From the NCBI RefSeq assembly GCF_032925565.1, contig NZ_CP136708.1, positions 2,728,001 through 2,792,000 of the forward strand: a DNA stretch of 64,000 bases. The letters run 5' to 3'. The notes under the pieces are model-generated. The model worked only from the letters and a program-made list of their open reading frames with translations. It made no database searches and was not told the origin of the DNA. Positions within the stretch are counted from its first letter, which is position 1; the number at the start of each line of letters is the position of its first letter. A program made the position numbers and the translations under genes. This stretch comes from Alteromonas sp. CI.11.F.A3 (GTDB lineage: Bacteria > Pseudomonadota > Gammaproteobacteria > Enterobacterales > Alteromonadaceae). Positions 36,039 to 50,105 of this stretch are shown one piece after another.

Positions 36039-37382
36039 CTAATTGGCGACTTTACGAACAGTTTCAGCAATATGCTCTGCCCACTTGGAAGAATGCCCTT
36101 CATTATCAGACTCTACCATAACGCGAATAAGAGGTTCAGTTCCGCTTTTACGTAATAAAACGCGGCCTTTTTTACCTAATGCAGCCTCTGCTTCTTGTTT
36201 AGCGCCTTGCACATCAGCATGGGCTAGATAATCTTGACTAGCATCTTGATAACGCACGTTCACTAAGCACTGAGGATACATATCAAAGCCATTGCTTAAA
36301 TCGTGTAAATCTAAGTCTGAGCGTAACATTGCAGCGATAACTTGTAGGCCAGCAATAATGCCGTCGCCAGTTGAAGACGTGGCCAAATTAAGAATATGAC
36401 CCGAGTTCTCGCCACCAATCGCCCAGCCTTTTTGCTGAAGCATTTCCATGACATAGCGATCCCCTACTTTACTTCGTGCAAAAGGAACGCCTAGCTTGCT
36501 AAAGGCAATTTCTAAACCAAGGTTGCTCATCAATGTGCCAACAACACCGCCTTGCATACGACCATTTTTAAGTGCATCGCGGGCAATCATATACACGATT
36601 TGGTCACCATCTATCACATTGCCTAAATGATCAACCATCATGATACGGTCGCCGTCACCATCTAAAGCGAAACCAAGATGTGCATTGGTTTCTTTTACTT
36701 TCTCAACGATTGCGTCCATCGAAGTGGCGCCAACGCCTTCATTAATATTTAAACCATTTGGCGCGGTACCAATTTCAACTACCGTAGCACCAAGCTCGCG
36801 CAATACGTTAGGCGCAATATGGTAAGTAGCTCCGTGGGCGCAATCTACTACTATTTTTAAACCGGTAAGAGATAAATCAGACGGGAAACTACCTTTACAA
36901 AATTCAATATAGCGGCCTGCAGCATCGTTGATTCTGGTTGCTTTTCCTAGCTTGTCAGAAGCAACACACGTCATTGGCTTATCAAGCATGTCTTCTATAG
37001 CCAGTTCAATATCATCATCTAGCTTGAAACCGTCGGCTGAGAAAAACTTAATCCCATTGTCGTAATAAGGGTTATGAGATGCGCTAATCACAATACCCGC
37101 TTCAGAACGAAACGTTTTCGTTAGGTATGCGATAGCAGGTGTAGGCATAGGACCCAGCAAACCACTATCAATACCTGCAGCCGATAAGCCTGCTTCTAAA
37201 GAAGACTCTAGCATGTAGCCAGATATACGGGTGTCTTTGCCAATAAGTACTTTATTAGTGCCTCGTCCGGCAAGCACTTTCCCTGCTGCCCAACCAAGCT
37301 TAATAACAAATTCGGGATTAATATTACTTTCGCCCACTTTACCGCGTATGCCATCAGTGCCGAAATATTTACGCTGCCCCAT
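36039..37382 (-). CDS. glmM: Phosphoglucosamine mutase
   Basis: 447 residues. Converts glucosamine 6-phosphate to the 1-phosphate for UDP-GlcNAc, so for wall and LPS. Active serine in [17 protein letters not shown], metal loop [12 protein letters not shown], sugar-binding GENSGH and the C-terminal [14 protein letters not shown]. Full length (E. coli 445). Follows folP with nine bases between. Confidence 0.98.
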   Translation of the reverse strand: MGQRKYFGTDGIRGKVGESNINPEFVIKLGWAAGKVLAGRGTNKVLIGKDTRISGYMLESSLEAGLSAAGIDSGLLGPMPTPAIAYLTKTFRSEAGIVISASHNPYYDNGIKFFSADGFKLDDDIELAIEDMLDKPMTCVASDKLGKATRINDAAGRYIEFCKGSFPSDLSLTGLKIVVDCAHGATYHIAPNVLRELGATVVEIGTAPNGLNINEGVGATSMDAIVEKVKETNAHLGFALDGDGDRIMMVDHLGNVIDGDQIVYMIARDALKNGRMQGGVVGTLMSNLGLEIAFSKLGVPFARSKVGDRYVMEMLQQKGWAIGGENSGHILNLATSSTGDGIIAGLQVIAAMLRSDLDLHDLSNGFDMYPQCLVNVRYQDASQDYLAHADVQGAKQEAEAALGKKGRVLLRKSGTEPLIRVMVESDNEGHSSKWAEHIAETVRKVAN

Positions 37383-37391
37383 GAAGGTTCC

Positions 37392-38216
37392 TTATTCTAT
37401 TGTTGTTAGCATATTAACAATGTTAACTGCGTCCGCCGTTTCCTGTACATCGTGAACGCGGATAATATGCGCACCTTGCTGTGCTGCAATTGTAGCGAGG
37501 GTAATACTTCCCGCCAAGCGTTCATCCACATTTCTGTTTAACAAATTGCCAATCATTGATTTACGAGACATACCCACTAGCACCGGATAGCCCAGCGCCA
37601 TTATGCTTTGGAGGTGTTTAACCAGTGCATAGTTATGTTCAAGGGTTTTACCAAAACCGTAACCAGGATCGAACAAAATTTGCTCTTTTTTAATGCCCGC
37701 CTCAATGCACTGCGATGCCCTTGCTAATAAAAATTGTTTAACGTCAGCCACAACGTCTTTGTAATGGGGCTGTTGTTGCATATCTTTAGGCTGCCCTTGC
37801 ATGTGCATTAAACACACAGGCACATTCGCATCTGCCGCTGCCGTTAGCGCACCGGGTTCTTGCAAGGCTCTTACATCATTAATTAACCCTGCCCCAGCTT
37901 GCACAGCCTGGGTCATTACCTCAGCTTTACTGGTATCTACTGAAATAATGCAATCGGTATTGGCACGCAAAGCTTCAATTACGGGAATAACACGGTCTAG
38001 TTCTTCATCAAGTGAAACTGCTGCGGCACCTGGTCGAGTCGACTCTCCGCCAACATCAATTAACGTGGCACCTTGAGATAACATCTTTTCAGCATGTTTT
38101 ACCGCGTTTTCAAGGAGGGCATGTTTGCCTCCGTCAGAAAATGAGTCGGGTGTGACATTTAAGATGCCCATAACCTGCGGGCGGGATAAGTCTAATTTGT
38201 GGGAGGAGAACTGCAT
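37392..38216 (-). CDS. folP: Dihydropteroate synthase
   Basis: 274 residues. Joins para-aminobenzoate to the pterin diphosphate in folate synthesis. TIM barrel with MGILNVTPDSFSDGG, DVGGESTRPGA and the C-terminal IIRVHDVQET. Target of sulfonamides. Separated from ftsH upstream by a terminator and coupled to glmM downstream. Confidence 0.98.
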   Translation of the reverse strand: MQFSSHKLDLSRPQVMGILNVTPDSFSDGGKHALLENAVKHAEKMLSQGATLIDVGGESTRPGAAAVSLDEELDRVIPVIEALRANTDCIISVDTSKAEVMTQAVQAGAGLINDVRALQEPGALTAAADANVPVCLMHMQGQPKDMQQQPHYKDVVADVKQFLLARASQCIEAGIKKEQILFDPGYGFGKTLEHNYALVKHLQSIMALGYPVLVGMSRKSMIGNLLNRNVDERLAGSITLATIAAQQGAHIIRVHDVQETADAVNIVNMLTTIE

Positions 38217-38288
38217 TTACTTACTCTTAAAATCAATCAGCCAGCACGGCCTGGTATCGGTCATTTAAAATTATTACGGCACAAATAA

Positions 38289-38313
38289 AAAACGCCAGAA
38301 ATACTGGCGTTTT
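38289..38313 (-). terminator. Terminator between ftsH and folP
   Basis: 10-bp stem AAAACGCCAG / CTGGCGTTTT (38289-38298 with 38304-38313, loop AAATA), followed on the minus strand by TATTTGT. It suggests most ftsH transcripts stop before folP. Confidence 0.8.
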
Positions 38314-38333
38314 ATAAACTTTTTTAGCAACGT

Positions 38334-40280
38334 TTAGCTTGGTAAGTCACCTGGTTTACCAACAGAAGGCTTATCAACACCATCGTTAGTAATTTCGCCT
38401 TCGCGAGTAGGCTTACCGCCACTAGGCTTGTCGCCATCAGAAGGACGACGATCATCCCAATCTGAAGGAGGACGAACTTCACGACGTTCCATCAAATCAT
38501 CAACTTGCTTCGCGTCGATAGTCTCGTACTTCATTAACGCATCTTTCATGGCTTCCAAAATATCCGCGTTATCTTTTAGGATCTTTTCAGCTCGTGCGTA
38601 GTTGCGGTTGATGATGTCTTTAACTTCTTCATCAATTGCTAAAGCTGTTTGATTTGACATTCTGATTGAACCAGATGAAGAACGACCTAAGAACACTTCG
38701 CCTTCTTCTTCTGCGTAAAGCAATGGTCCCATCTTGCTCGACAAGCCCCATTGCGTCACCATTTTTCGCGCAATATCGGATGCACGCTCAATATCGTTTG
38801 AAGCACCCGTAGTTACGCCTGCTTCGCCAAGGGTCATTTCTTCAGCAATACGTCCACCATACAAACTAGAAATCATGCTTTCTAAATGCTGTTTACTGTG
38901 GCTGTACTTGTCTTGTTCTGGAAGATACATAGTTACACCCAGCGCACGACCACGAGGAATAATAGAAACCTTGTAAACAGGATCGTGTTCTGGAACCAAA
39001 CGACCAACAATTGCATGCCCTGCTTCATGGTAAGCCGTGTTGGTCTTTTCTTCCTCAGTCATCACCATAGACTTACGCTCAGAGCCCATCATGATTTTAT
39101 CTTTCGCTTTCTCGAACTCTTCCATCGCTACTAGACGTTTATTACCACGTGCAGCGAATAAAGCAGCTTCGTTAACTAAGTTAGCTAAGTCGGCACCGGA
39201 GAAACCTGGTGTACCACGGGCAATAACGCTTGCTTCAACGTTATCGGCCACAGGCACTTTGCGCATATGCACTTTAAGAATCTGTTCACGACCACGGATG
39301 TCAGGTAAACCAACAACCACTTGACGGTCAAAACGACCTGGACGTAACAATGCAGGGTCTAATACGTCTGGACGGTTAGTCGCGGCAATAACAATAATGC
39401 CTTCATGACCTTCAAATCCATCCATTTCAACAAGCATCTGGTTAAGTGTTTGTTCACGTTCATCATGACCACCACCTAAACCTGCGCCACGTTGACGACC
39501 TACCGCATCGATTTCATCGATGAATATGATACAAGGCGCGGCTTTTTTCGCTTGTTCGAACATGTCACGAACACGCGATGCACCAACACCCACAAACATT
39601 TCTACGAAATCTGAACCTGAAATGGTAAAGAAAGGTACTTTCGCTTCACCAGCAATCGCTTTAGCAAGCAACGTTTTACCCGTTCCAGGAGGACCTACCA
39701 TCAGTACGCCTTTAGGAATTTTACCGCCTAATTTTTGGAACTTAGATGGGTCACGTAAGAAATCTACCAATTCAGACACATCTTCTTTTGCTTCGTCACA
39801 ACCTGCAACATCAGCGAATGTGGTTTTGATTTGGTCTTCACCTAATAGGCGAGCTTTGCTTTTGCCAAAAGACATTGCGCCGCGACCACCGCCACCTTGC
39901 ATTTGACGCATGAAGAAAATCCATACACCAATAAGCAGAAGCATTGGGAACCAAGAAATGAAGATAGATGTGAGAAATGATTGTTCTTCTGGCGGCTCAC
40001 CGTAAACGCGCACATCGTTTTTAACTAAGTCAGAAACTAACTTGTCGTCAAAATACGGTACGTACGTTTGGAATGTTTCGCCTGAACGTCGGGTACCACG
40101 AATTTCGCCGCTATTATTAATGCGAACTTCACGGATGTTACCCTGCTCAGCTTCTCTTAAAAAAGTTGTGTAATCGGTCTGTGTTTTCGACGATTCACCA
40201 GGTGAAAAGCTCTGAAAAACAGACATCAACACAACGGCGATAACCAACCATAAGATTAAATTTTTTGCCATATCGCTCAA
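38334..40280 (-). CDS. ftsH: ATP-dependent membrane zinc protease FtsH
   Basis: 648 residues. Two N-terminal membrane helices around a periplasmic part, AAA+ domain with Walker A GPPGTGKT (near 196), [13 protein letters not shown], second-region arginine fingers, and the protease site [11 protein letters not shown]. It degrades faulty membrane proteins and regulators such as LpxC and sigma-32 in E. coli. The C-terminus has a charged Gly/Pro-rich tail. Just downstream of rlmE, as in E. coli. Confidence 0.98.
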   Translation of the reverse strand: MSDMAKNLILWLVIAVVLMSVFQSFSPGESSKTQTDYTTFLREAEQGNIREVRINNSGEIRGTRRSGETFQTYVPYFDDKLVSDLVKNDVRVYGEPPEEQSFLTSIFISWFPMLLLIGVWIFFMRQMQGGGGRGAMSFGKSKARLLGEDQIKTTFADVAGCDEAKEDVSELVDFLRDPSKFQKLGGKIPKGVLMVGPPGTGKTLLAKAIAGEAKVPFFTISGSDFVEMFVGVGASRVRDMFEQAKKAAPCIIFIDEIDAVGRQRGAGLGGGHDEREQTLNQMLVEMDGFEGHEGIIVIAATNRPDVLDPALLRPGRFDRQVVVGLPDIRGREQILKVHMRKVPVADNVEASVIARGTPGFSGADLANLVNEAALFAARGNKRLVAMEEFEKAKDKIMMGSERKSMVMTEEEKTNTAYHEAGHAIVGRLVPEHDPVYKVSIIPRGRALGVTMYLPEQDKYSHSKQHLESMISSLYGGRIAEEMTLGEAGVTTGASNDIERASDIARKMVTQWGLSSKMGPLLYAEEEGEVFLGRSSSGSIRMSNQTALAIDEEVKDIINRNYARAEKILKDNADILEAMKDALMKYETIDAKQVDDLMERREVRPPSDWDDRRPSDGDKPSGGKPTREGEITNDGVDKPSVGKPGDLPS

Positions 40281-40390
40281 TGCTACTAACCTCTAAAAAT
40301 CCGAAAGAATATACTTGTGAAAGATAAAACCACGAGAGTTTCACTAACACACATAAACTTTCGCAACGAAAATCGCTTACTCAAAGCGTA

Positions 40391-41020
40391 CTACACTTTA
40401 TACCCAAGAGCCACCAAATACACCTCACGAGACCGTGATCGTGATGAATCGGGCTTACGTGTTTTTATGGTTGTGAACGAGTCACGTAATGCGCGCAGAA
40501 AGGTATCAAAGCCTTCCCCTTGAAAAACCTTGATCATAAAACCTCCACCTGGTTTCAATACTTGATGACACATATCCAGTGCCAATTCACACAAGTACAT
40601 CGACCCGGCTTGATCTACTGCTGCATTTCCAGACAGGTTCGGTGCCATATCAGACAACACTATATCTACGGTGTTCCCGCCAATTCTGTTCAATAACGCA
40701 TTTAAAACAGCTTCATCTCTGAAGTCACCCTGCAAAAAATCAACGCCAACGATAGAATCCATCGGTAAAATATCGCATGCGATAACTTGCCCGTTGTCTC
40801 CTACCAGTTCAGAAGCGAGTTGTGACCAGCCTCCTGGCGCAGCCCCAAGGTCCACTACTGTGTTACCCGGACTGATAAGTTTGTCTTTTTGCTGAATTTC
40901 TTCCAATTTGAAGAAGGCACGCGATCGCTTACCCTGCTTCTGCGCTTTTTGCACATAATGGTCGTTAAAATGTTCTGTTAACCAGCGTTTACTGCTGGCA
41001 GAGTGCTTCTTTTTTGTCAT
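40391..41020 (-). CDS. rlmE: 23S rRNA 2'-O-ribose methyltransferase RlmE
   Basis: 209 residues. Methylates U2552 of 23S rRNA using SAM. Signature [13 protein letters not shown] (SAM loop), [10 protein letters not shown], and the catalytic K-D-K-E set ([18 protein letters not shown]). Same size as E. coli RlmE (FtsJ). Diverges from yhbY with 95 bases between. Confidence 0.98.
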   Translation of the reverse strand: MTKKKHSASSKRWLTEHFNDHYVQKAQKQGKRSRAFFKLEEIQQKDKLISPGNTVVDLGAAPGGWSQLASELVGDNGQVIACDILPMDSIVGVDFLQGDFRDEAVLNALLNRIGGNTVDIVLSDMAPNLSGNAAVDQAGSMYLCELALDMCHQVLKPGGGFMIKVFQGEGFDTFLRALRDSFTTIKTRKPDSSRSRSREVYLVALGYKV

Positions 41021-41115
41021 TCCAATACATTGTCATTAGGATTGTAGAGAAGATGGCGTTAGAATACGTTAATTCAAGCTTAAATTTATAGATTAATTGT
41101 AAGAAAATTGACTAC

Positions 41116-41409
41116 ATGAAACTTTCAAATAAACAGAAACAATTTTTAAAAGGCCTAGCGCACCCGCTAAAGCCTATCGTACAGCTAGGTTCAAACGGCC
41201 TTACTGAAGGTGTTGTTGCGGAAATCGACAATGCATTAAATTTCCATGAACTGATTAAAGTTAAAGTTCCAACTGATGATCGTGAAGAAAAATCACTCAT
41301 CATGGATGCGATTGTTCGCGAAACTAAGTCAGAAAAGCTACAAGTAATTGGACATACGCTAATTCTTTACCGTCCGAGTGAAGAGCGTAAAATTCAATTG
41401 CCAAAATAA
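41116..41409 (+). CDS. yhbY: RNA-binding protein YhbY (CRM domain)
   Basis: 97 residues. One CRM domain: LSNKQKQFLKGLAHPLKPIVQLGSNGL (GxxG loop) and HTLILYRPSEER. It binds the large ribosomal subunit during assembly in E. coli. The divergent pair rlmE-yhbY is kept as in E. coli. Confidence 0.96.
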   Translation: MKLSNKQKQFLKGLAHPLKPIVQLGSNGLTEGVVAEIDNALNFHELIKVKVPTDDREEKSLIMDAIVRETKSEKLQVIGHTLILYRPSEERKIQLPK

Positions 41410-41418
41410 GTCATACCG

Positions 41419-41442
41419 TGGTGCCGGTTTTTGCCGGCACCA
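41419..41442 (+). terminator. Terminator downstream of yhbY
   Basis: 9-bp GC-rich stem (41419-41427 with 41434-41442, loop TTTTTG). A short T-run (TTTT, 41446-41449) follows after three bases. Confidence 0.65.
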
Positions 41443-41547
41443 TAGTTTTCGTACCGTATTACCGTTAATATTATGTTAATAGACATGATAATGTCGATGT
41501 GGACATAAATTAACAAAAAAATAATACGGAACCTACGCGGAAACCCT

Positions 41548-42378
41548 ATGATAGAAACAAAGCCTATCCCCGACTCGCTTCATACTACCTATTTACAGCA
41601 AAAGCCTCTTGAAAACCGAACCGCCATAGTCACGGGTGGATGCTCTGGTCTTGGTCATGCTACTGCCATTGCGCTTCGTGCGGCTGGTGCCAATGTGTGT
41701 TTACTCGATCTTAATGAAGAAATGGGTAAACAACGTGTTGAAGAACTTGGTGCTGAACATACGCTGTTTGTTAAGGTTGATGTGAGAAGTGAAGATGACA
41801 TTACCCATGCTATCGATAAGTGCATTACTCGCTTTTCCGCGCTTTCCCTGTGCGTAAACTGCGCCGGCATTGCCCCGGCTAAACGTTTATTGGACCGCGA
41901 CGGCAACCCAGCCCCCTTAGGTGACTTTCAAAACACGATTGATATTAATTTAGTGGGAAGTTTTAATGTGGCGCGCCTTGTGGCTGCAGCCATGGCGAAG
42001 CAAGCCCCATTGAATGAGGAAGGCGAGCGTGGCGTTATTATTAACACTGCCTCTGTGGCAGGCTATGAAGGGCAAATTGGCCAAACTGCGTATGCAGCCA
42101 GTAAAGGCGGGATTATTGCGCTTACGCTTCCTATGGCAAGAGATCTTGCTCCACTAGGCATTCGCGTCAACACTATTGCACCTGGGGTGATGGGAACCCC
42201 TATGCTGCTTTCCATGCCAGAAAAAGTTCAAGACGCCCTTTCTGCTAACGTTCAGTTTCCAAAACGCTTAGGCTTACCGGAAGAGTTCGGAAAATTGGTG
42301 CTGCATATTGCCGAAAATAATTATTTAAATGGCGAGACCATTCGCTTAGACGGCGGCTTAAGAATGCCGCCAAAATAA
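41548..42378 (+). CDS. SDR oxidoreductase, 3-hydroxyacyl-CoA dehydrogenase type 2-like
   Basis: 276 residues. Rossmann-fold SDR with TGGCSGLGHATA (NAD site near 29-40), the NAG motif (CVNCAGIAPAKRLLDRDGNP), catalytic Ser and YAASKGG (Tyr and Lys), and the C-terminal NGETIRLDGGLRMPPK, a mark of the HSD17B10-like group. It probably oxidises a hydroxyacyl-CoA in fatty-acid or branched-chain breakdown. Substrate not proved. The 20 residues before the fold are unusual and a later start is possible. Confidence 0.85.
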   Translation: MIETKPIPDSLHTTYLQQKPLENRTAIVTGGCSGLGHATAIALRAAGANVCLLDLNEEMGKQRVEELGAEHTLFVKVDVRSEDDITHAIDKCITRFSALSLCVNCAGIAPAKRLLDRDGNPAPLGDFQNTIDINLVGSFNVARLVAAAMAKQAPLNEEGERGVIINTASVAGYEGQIGQTAYAASKGGIIALTLPMARDLAPLGIRVNTIAPGVMGTPMLLSMPEKVQDALSANVQFPKRLGLPEEFGKLVLHIAENNYLNGETIRLDGGLRMPPK

Positions 42379-42398
42379 TTAGCTATATTGGCTATAAC

Positions 42399-42429
42399 AA
42401 AAGAGAGCATCATTGTGATGCTCTCTTTT
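42399..42429. terminator. Bidirectional terminator
   Basis: 14-bp perfect stem AAAAGAGAGCATCA / TGATGCTCTCTTTT (42399-42412 with 42416-42429, loop TTG), with A- and T-runs at the ends. Serves the SDR and the Lon-family genes. Confidence 0.9.
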
Positions 42430-42440
42430 ACGAATAGCCT

Positions 42441-44837
42441 TTATTCGCCGTCGCCACCATTTACCATGAGTGCAATATTATATAGACGATTCACTGCATG
42501 ATAATTAATGGTGTTTTTAGGGTAACGACCTCGGCTACTTAATGTACCGGCGTCTTGCCCCATTAATACGGCTAAGGCTTCATCTACCGTTTCAACCGTA
42601 TGAATGTGGAACAAGCCTTTTTTCACCGCATCAATGACCGTGGCATCTAATACCAAATTTATCGCATTCGATTTAGGAATAACCACACCTTGGGTACCGG
42701 TTAGACCGCGGTGCTGACATAAATCGAAGAAGCCTTCGATTTTTTCATTCACCCCTCCCACCGCTTGCACTTCACCGTATTGGTTTATCGAACCTGTAAT
42801 GGCAAGCGTTTGAACGCAGGGAATTTCGGTTAGCGCAGAAATTAATGCTACTAATTCGCCTAATGATGCACTGTCACCATCGATGTGCCCATAAGACTGT
42901 TCCAAGGCAATATTGGCCGATAAAGTTAGCGGGAAATGTTGGGCATATTTATAACCCAAATACCCTGTTAACAACATTACGCCTTTGGAGTGAATGGGTT
43001 GCCCCAGCTCTACTTCACGTTCAATATCGACTACGCCACTAGCGCCTGCAAATACTGTTGAAGTAATGCGCGCAGGCGTACCAAAGGCGGTATCGCCAAT
43101 ATCTAGCACCGTAAGCCCATTCACTTTACCTATGGCTTTGCCGTCGGTAGCGATAAGCACATGCCCTTCTTTAATATCATTCAGCAAGGTTTGGCTTACT
43201 CGCCCTGTTCTGCGTTTTTTGGCACTCAGCGCGGTGCGTAAATGATCAAGCTCTAGGGTTTCGCCACCTGACTTTACACAAAAATAATGGGCTTCGTTTA
43301 CCAGCTCAATCACTTCGGCAAAATGCGCCGAGAGCTTTTCTTGGTGTTCAGCCATACGCAGTGAATATTCAACTAACCGGCACATGGCATTAGCGGTAAT
43401 ACCGGTTAAATTAAGCGCCAATATGTGTTTGCGCACTTTGCCCACAAAATCGAACAACGCTTGTCGGGTCACCAGTATTTCTAAATCAAAATCGACCAGT
43501 ACTCGAAATAGCTCATCGAATTCATCATCAAAATCTTGCAAGGTGTAATATAAGTCTCGTGACCCCAGAAGCACAATCTTTACGTTCAAATCGATAGGTT
43601 GCGGGTTCAACGTAATGGCATTTACCATGCCTACATCTTGCTGCGGCAAATCCATTTTTAAGCGGCCTGATTTCGCCGCCAGTTTAAGGGTATCCCACAC
43701 ATAAGGCTGTTCTATTAACTGATCCACATCAAGCAGCAAATAACCGCCATTGGCACGATGAAGTGCACCTGGGCGAATCATTCTGTAATTGGTATAAACA
43801 CTGCCATGAATATTGGTGTATTCAATTTTTCCGAACAGGTTTTGATACGTTGGGTTTGGCTCATAAATTACCGGCGCTGTGTCATCTAAACGATTTGCAA
43901 CCAATACATTGGGCAAAAATTGCTCTTCTAAGAACAAGCGTTTGTCAAACTCATCATTTTTTTCTTCTTTTTGCTCTTCAGCTAAAATAAGCAAAATAGC
44001 ATTCACGAGCGCGGTTTTAAGCTGCTTTAAATATTTTAAAATACCTAAATCTGACGCATATTTGTGCTCAAGCACTTTTAATAGCGGCTTGATGCCTTGC
44101 TCGGCAGTTTGCTTATCTAGCTCACGCAAGCGCTCTGAATTTTCACGCTTCCACGAAGGTAAACTTAATAAACTTTCACTTAATCTATTTTCTAGCTCAT
44201 CTATTAAATTATAAAAGAATTGGCGCTTTTCATCGCTCGCGGTAGCAAATTCAGCATCACTAATGGGTTTGCCATCAACAATAGGTGAAAATGTAATGGT
44301 GCCGCCATCTTCACTCATGGCCACATCGTTAGCTTTTGCAAAACGTTCTACTGCATCAATAGCGCTATCGTATTTTTGATCGAACTCGCGGGAAATGCTG
44401 GTTCTGCGGCGCTGGTAGCCAGGATTGTCAAATGCCACTGGAAAGGTATCAAGCACATCATCAATTAAATGAGTGATATCTTTTTGGAATGCTTTGCCGC
44501 CGCCAGGGGGAAAACGAAGGGCTACGGGTTCGCGCTCTTCATCAAAATTATTGATATAACACCAATCATCAGGTGCAGGCAGCACGGCGACTTGGCGTTC
44601 AATGTAATCCTTTACCAATGTGAAGCGACCCGTGGCCGGTTCACCCATCACATAAAGGTTATAGCCTTTCGCGTTAATGCCAAGACCAAAAGTTAACGCT
44701 TCTCGCGCGCGCTCCTGCCCTATAAAAGTGGCATTTAAGGCTTCATCGTCTTTTAAGGCAGCATTCACTGCTTTTCGATTAATGGTTGGGGTGAGGTCAA
44801 TTGGATCTAGGGCCATAGTGGTGCTTTCGCCTGGCAT
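42441..44837 (-). CDS. Lon-family ATP-dependent protease (LonB/YcbZ type)
   Basis: 798 residues. An N-terminal AAA-like part with an altered Walker A (GEPATGRFTLV, Gly-Arg instead of Gly-Lys), then a middle region like the LonB group of proteobacteria. The C-terminal Lon protease domain has the catalytic Ser in HIDGDSASLGELVA and Lys in VGGVNEKIEGFF. Related to E. coli YcbZ, a putative heat-shock-linked protease. GTG or ATG start near 44837; the upstream spacer is long. Different from classical Lon (no Lon N-domain). Confidence 0.9.
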   Translation of the reverse strand: MPGESTTMALDPIDLTPTINRKAVNAALKDDEALNATFIGQERAREALTFGLGINAKGYNLYVMGEPATGRFTLVKDYIERQVAVLPAPDDWCYINNFDEEREPVALRFPPGGGKAFQKDITHLIDDVLDTFPVAFDNPGYQRRRTSISREFDQKYDSAIDAVERFAKANDVAMSEDGGTITFSPIVDGKPISDAEFATASDEKRQFFYNLIDELENRLSESLLSLPSWKRENSERLRELDKQTAEQGIKPLLKVLEHKYASDLGILKYLKQLKTALVNAILLILAEEQKEEKNDEFDKRLFLEEQFLPNVLVANRLDDTAPVIYEPNPTYQNLFGKIEYTNIHGSVYTNYRMIRPGALHRANGGYLLLDVDQLIEQPYVWDTLKLAAKSGRLKMDLPQQDVGMVNAITLNPQPIDLNVKIVLLGSRDLYYTLQDFDDEFDELFRVLVDFDLEILVTRQALFDFVGKVRKHILALNLTGITANAMCRLVEYSLRMAEHQEKLSAHFAEVIELVNEAHYFCVKSGGETLELDHLRTALSAKKRRTGRVSQTLLNDIKEGHVLIATDGKAIGKVNGLTVLDIGDTAFGTPARITSTVFAGASGVVDIEREVELGQPIHSKGVMLLTGYLGYKYAQHFPLTLSANIALEQSYGHIDGDSASLGELVALISALTEIPCVQTLAITGSINQYGEVQAVGGVNEKIEGFFDLCQHRGLTGTQGVVIPKSNAINLVLDATVIDAVKKGLFHIHTVETVDEALAVLMGQDAGTLSSRGRYPKNTINYHAVNRLYNIALMVNGGDGE

Positions 44838-47828
<2,991 letters not shown>

Positions 47829-47829
47829 T

Positions 47830-48351
47830 ATGCGCCGTTTACTTCGTTACACAGTGGTATTGAGTGCACTTGTTGCACTCAGCGGTTGTGGATTTCATTT
47901 AAGAAGTGCGCCTAGCCTTCCAGAAAATGTTAAATCAGTGCTTATTAACAGTGCTCGCGCTCATGCACCGCTTGCAAGAGCGCTTCATAACCGCCTTACC
48001 GTGTACGGGTTAAATGGCGTTTACCAACAAGATACTACGTCGTCTACTGACGGCGTATCTTTGTATTTACTGCCTGAAAAATTAGAGCGTAGACTGCTTT
48101 CGGTTTACGCTTCGGGTCAGGTTGCTGAATACGAACTGATTTATACCGTACGTTATCGGGTTCAATTTCCTGACGAGGAAGCCATTATGGCTACCTTCGA
48201 CGTAATGCGTGATTATCAAGATGACCCCGATCAAGTATTGGCGAAATCAAGAGAACTAGAATTAGTACTTGATGAAATGCGTGCCGAGGCAGCGGACATT
48301 ATTATCCGTAAACTTTCAAGCCAAGCCTCTGCCGCTAAGCTGATTGATTAA
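47830..48351 (+). CDS. lptE: LPS-assembly lipoprotein LptE
   Basis: 173 residues. Signal peptide ends in LSGC, a clear lipobox (Cys at residue 21), followed by GFHLRSAPSLPENVKSV. LptE plugs the outer-membrane LptD barrel that places lipopolysaccharide on the cell surface. Position between leuS and holA is the same as in E. coli. Start one base after leuS. Confidence 0.95.
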   Translation: MRRLLRYTVVLSALVALSGCGFHLRSAPSLPENVKSVLINSARAHAPLARALHNRLTVYGLNGVYQQDTTSSTDGVSLYLLPEKLERRLLSVYASGQVAEYELIYTVRYRVQFPDEEAIMATFDVMRDYQDDPDQVLAKSRELELVLDEMRAEAADIIIRKLSSQASAAKLID

Positions 48352-48353
48352 GC

Positions 48354-49382
48354 ATGCAACTCTACCCAAACCAATTTTCCAGTGAAATAGGTAAAGGATT
48401 AGCCTCCTGTTACTTGGTATTTGGTGATGAACCTCAGCAAAAGTTTGAGGTGATAGAGCAAATCCGTACCACGGCAAAAGCCAATGGTTTTGATGAGCGC
48501 ACAGTGCTTGTGGCTGACACTGGTTTTTCATGGAACCAGTTGCTTGAAGCAACGCAAAGCATGTCATTGTTTTCAAACCAACAGTTTATTGAATTAGAAC
48601 TCCCCACGGGCAAGCCCGGCGCTGAAGGCAGCAAAATGCTGCAAGAAGTCGCCAAAGGGTTAACCCGAGACACCTTGCTGTTAATTCACGGTCCCAAAAT
48701 TGGCAAAGATGTTCAGCGTGGTAAGTGGTTTAAAGTACTCGATGAAATGGGTGTTTCTGTTCTGTGTTATCCCTTAGAAGGTAGACAACTCACTGCATGG
48801 CTGAGCAATCAAGTGAAACAACATCAGCTGACCATTAATGCAGCTGGAATGAAAATGATTGCCGATTTTTGCGAAGGCAATTTACTCGCAGCCAAACAAG
48901 AAATTGATAAGCTTGCCTTACTCTACCCGCAACAATCCGTCTCTGAAGCGCAAATTGAACGAGCGATGGTAGACCAATCTCGCTACAACGTGTTTCAGTT
49001 AGTGGATGTCATGCTAAGCGGCGATGCCAACCGCTGCGTGAAAATGCTTTACCGCCTTGAAAGTGAAGGTTTAGAGCCAAATATTATAATTTGGGCTCTC
49101 ATTCGAGAGTGGGAAGTATTGTGGAAGTTAAAAAGTGCTGCCGCTAATGGTGAAGCAATTCAATGGCAAAAGTTTGGCATTTGGCGTAACAGGCAAGGCT
49201 TCTATCAAAGCGCGTTAAATCGCCTTAGCATAGAACAGCTGCTACAAATTCAGGATGCCCTTACCCAGGCCGATTTAGCGTTTAAACAAAACGTTATTTC
49301 ACGCCCCTTCGTAAAGCTTTGCCATTTATGCATGATGTTTATGGCAATGGGTATTTTTCACCTTCCTTTGATGGAAGCTTAA
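48354..49382 (+). CDS. holA: DNA polymerase III delta subunit HolA
   Basis: 342 residues. Part of the clamp loader that opens the beta ring. The delta fold is recognisable: LASCYLVFGDEPQQKFEVIEQIR at the N-terminus and FCEGNLLAAKQEIDKLALLYP in the AAA lid region. Two bases after lptE. E. coli HolA is 343. Confidence 0.95.
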   Translation: MQLYPNQFSSEIGKGLASCYLVFGDEPQQKFEVIEQIRTTAKANGFDERTVLVADTGFSWNQLLEATQSMSLFSNQQFIELELPTGKPGAEGSKMLQEVAKGLTRDTLLLIHGPKIGKDVQRGKWFKVLDEMGVSVLCYPLEGRQLTAWLSNQVKQHQLTINAAGMKMIADFCEGNLLAAKQEIDKLALLYPQQSVSEAQIERAMVDQSRYNVFQLVDVMLSGDANRCVKMLYRLESEGLEPNIIIWALIREWEVLWKLKSAAANGEAIQWQKFGIWRNRQGFYQSALNRLSIEQLLQIQDALTQADLAFKQNVISRPFVKLCHLCMMFMAMGIFHLPLMEA

Positions 49383-49386
49383 GTTC

Positions 49387-50097
49387 TTGGCTATTTGCGC
49401 CATTTTAGGGGGCACTTTTAACCCGCCCCATTTAGGCCACGTTTCTCCTGCGCTTCATTTACTGTCAGAATTGAATATTGATGCATTAGGTTTAATGCCC
49501 TGTAAGCTTGCGCCGCATAAAGCCGTGGCTGTTAGCGAAAAGCATCGGGTAAACATGGTGAAGCTGTGTTGTGAGCAAGATAAACGCTTGTATCCAGAGC
49601 TTATCGAACTCTCGCTTCCCTCGCCGTCTTACACAGTAAAAACCCTTCGTGCATTAAAAGAAAGAGACAATAAGACAATCTGTTTTTTCATTGGCGCCGA
49701 TTCCCTGTATAATCTTAAGTCTTGGTTTGAGTGGGAGCGTTTGCTTGATTTCTGTCACCTAGTGGTAATGCGTCGCGACAGCGATACGTTTACACCACCC
49801 GATGACTTAGTTGAGTGGTTAAAAGCCAACAAAACAGAGGACGTTCTGCAACTTCATGCTCAGCCTAATGGCTTAGTATTTCTTGCAGATACCCCATTAC
49901 ACCCTGTTTCATCAACGCAATTGCGCAGCGCCGTTCAAACGAACGCATCATCGACATTGCAAGAAACACATTTGAACGAAACAGCATTGCATGACGCAAA
50001 GTTTCAAGCCACGAAATTAATAGCAAAGTGGCTGCCCACGGCAGTCGCAGACTATATTCATACACATCGGTTATACCAAGAATTATCAAATAAGTGA
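49387..50097 (+). CDS. nadD: Nicotinate-nucleotide adenylyltransferase NadD
   Basis: 236 residues. Adenylates NaMN in NAD synthesis. Nucleotidyltransferase motifs [11 protein letters not shown] (HxGH) and [11 protein letters not shown] start at 49387, four bases after the holA stop. E. coli NadD is 213 residues; here an insert near residues 180-205 (Thr/Ser/Asn-rich) adds length. Its end overlaps the rsfS leader. Confidence 0.95.
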   Translation: MAICAILGGTFNPPHLGHVSPALHLLSELNIDALGLMPCKLAPHKAVAVSEKHRVNMVKLCCEQDKRLYPELIELSLPSPSYTVKTLRALKERDNKTICFFIGADSLYNLKSWFEWERLLDFCHLVVMRRDSDTFTPPDDLVEWLKANKTEDVLQLHAQPNGLVFLADTPLHPVSSTQLRSAVQTNASSTLQETHLNETALHDAKFQATKLIAKWLPTAVADYIHTHRLYQELSNK

Positions 50098-50105
50098 GGA
50101 AACAC

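Noticed and set aside
39520..39906. 128-residue open frame on the plus strand
   Set aside because: It is the complement of ftsH, with no motif; long frames opposite real genes are common here.
43879..44214. 111-residue plus-strand frame
   Set aside because: Opposite the Lon-family gene, Ser/Lys rich with no motif.
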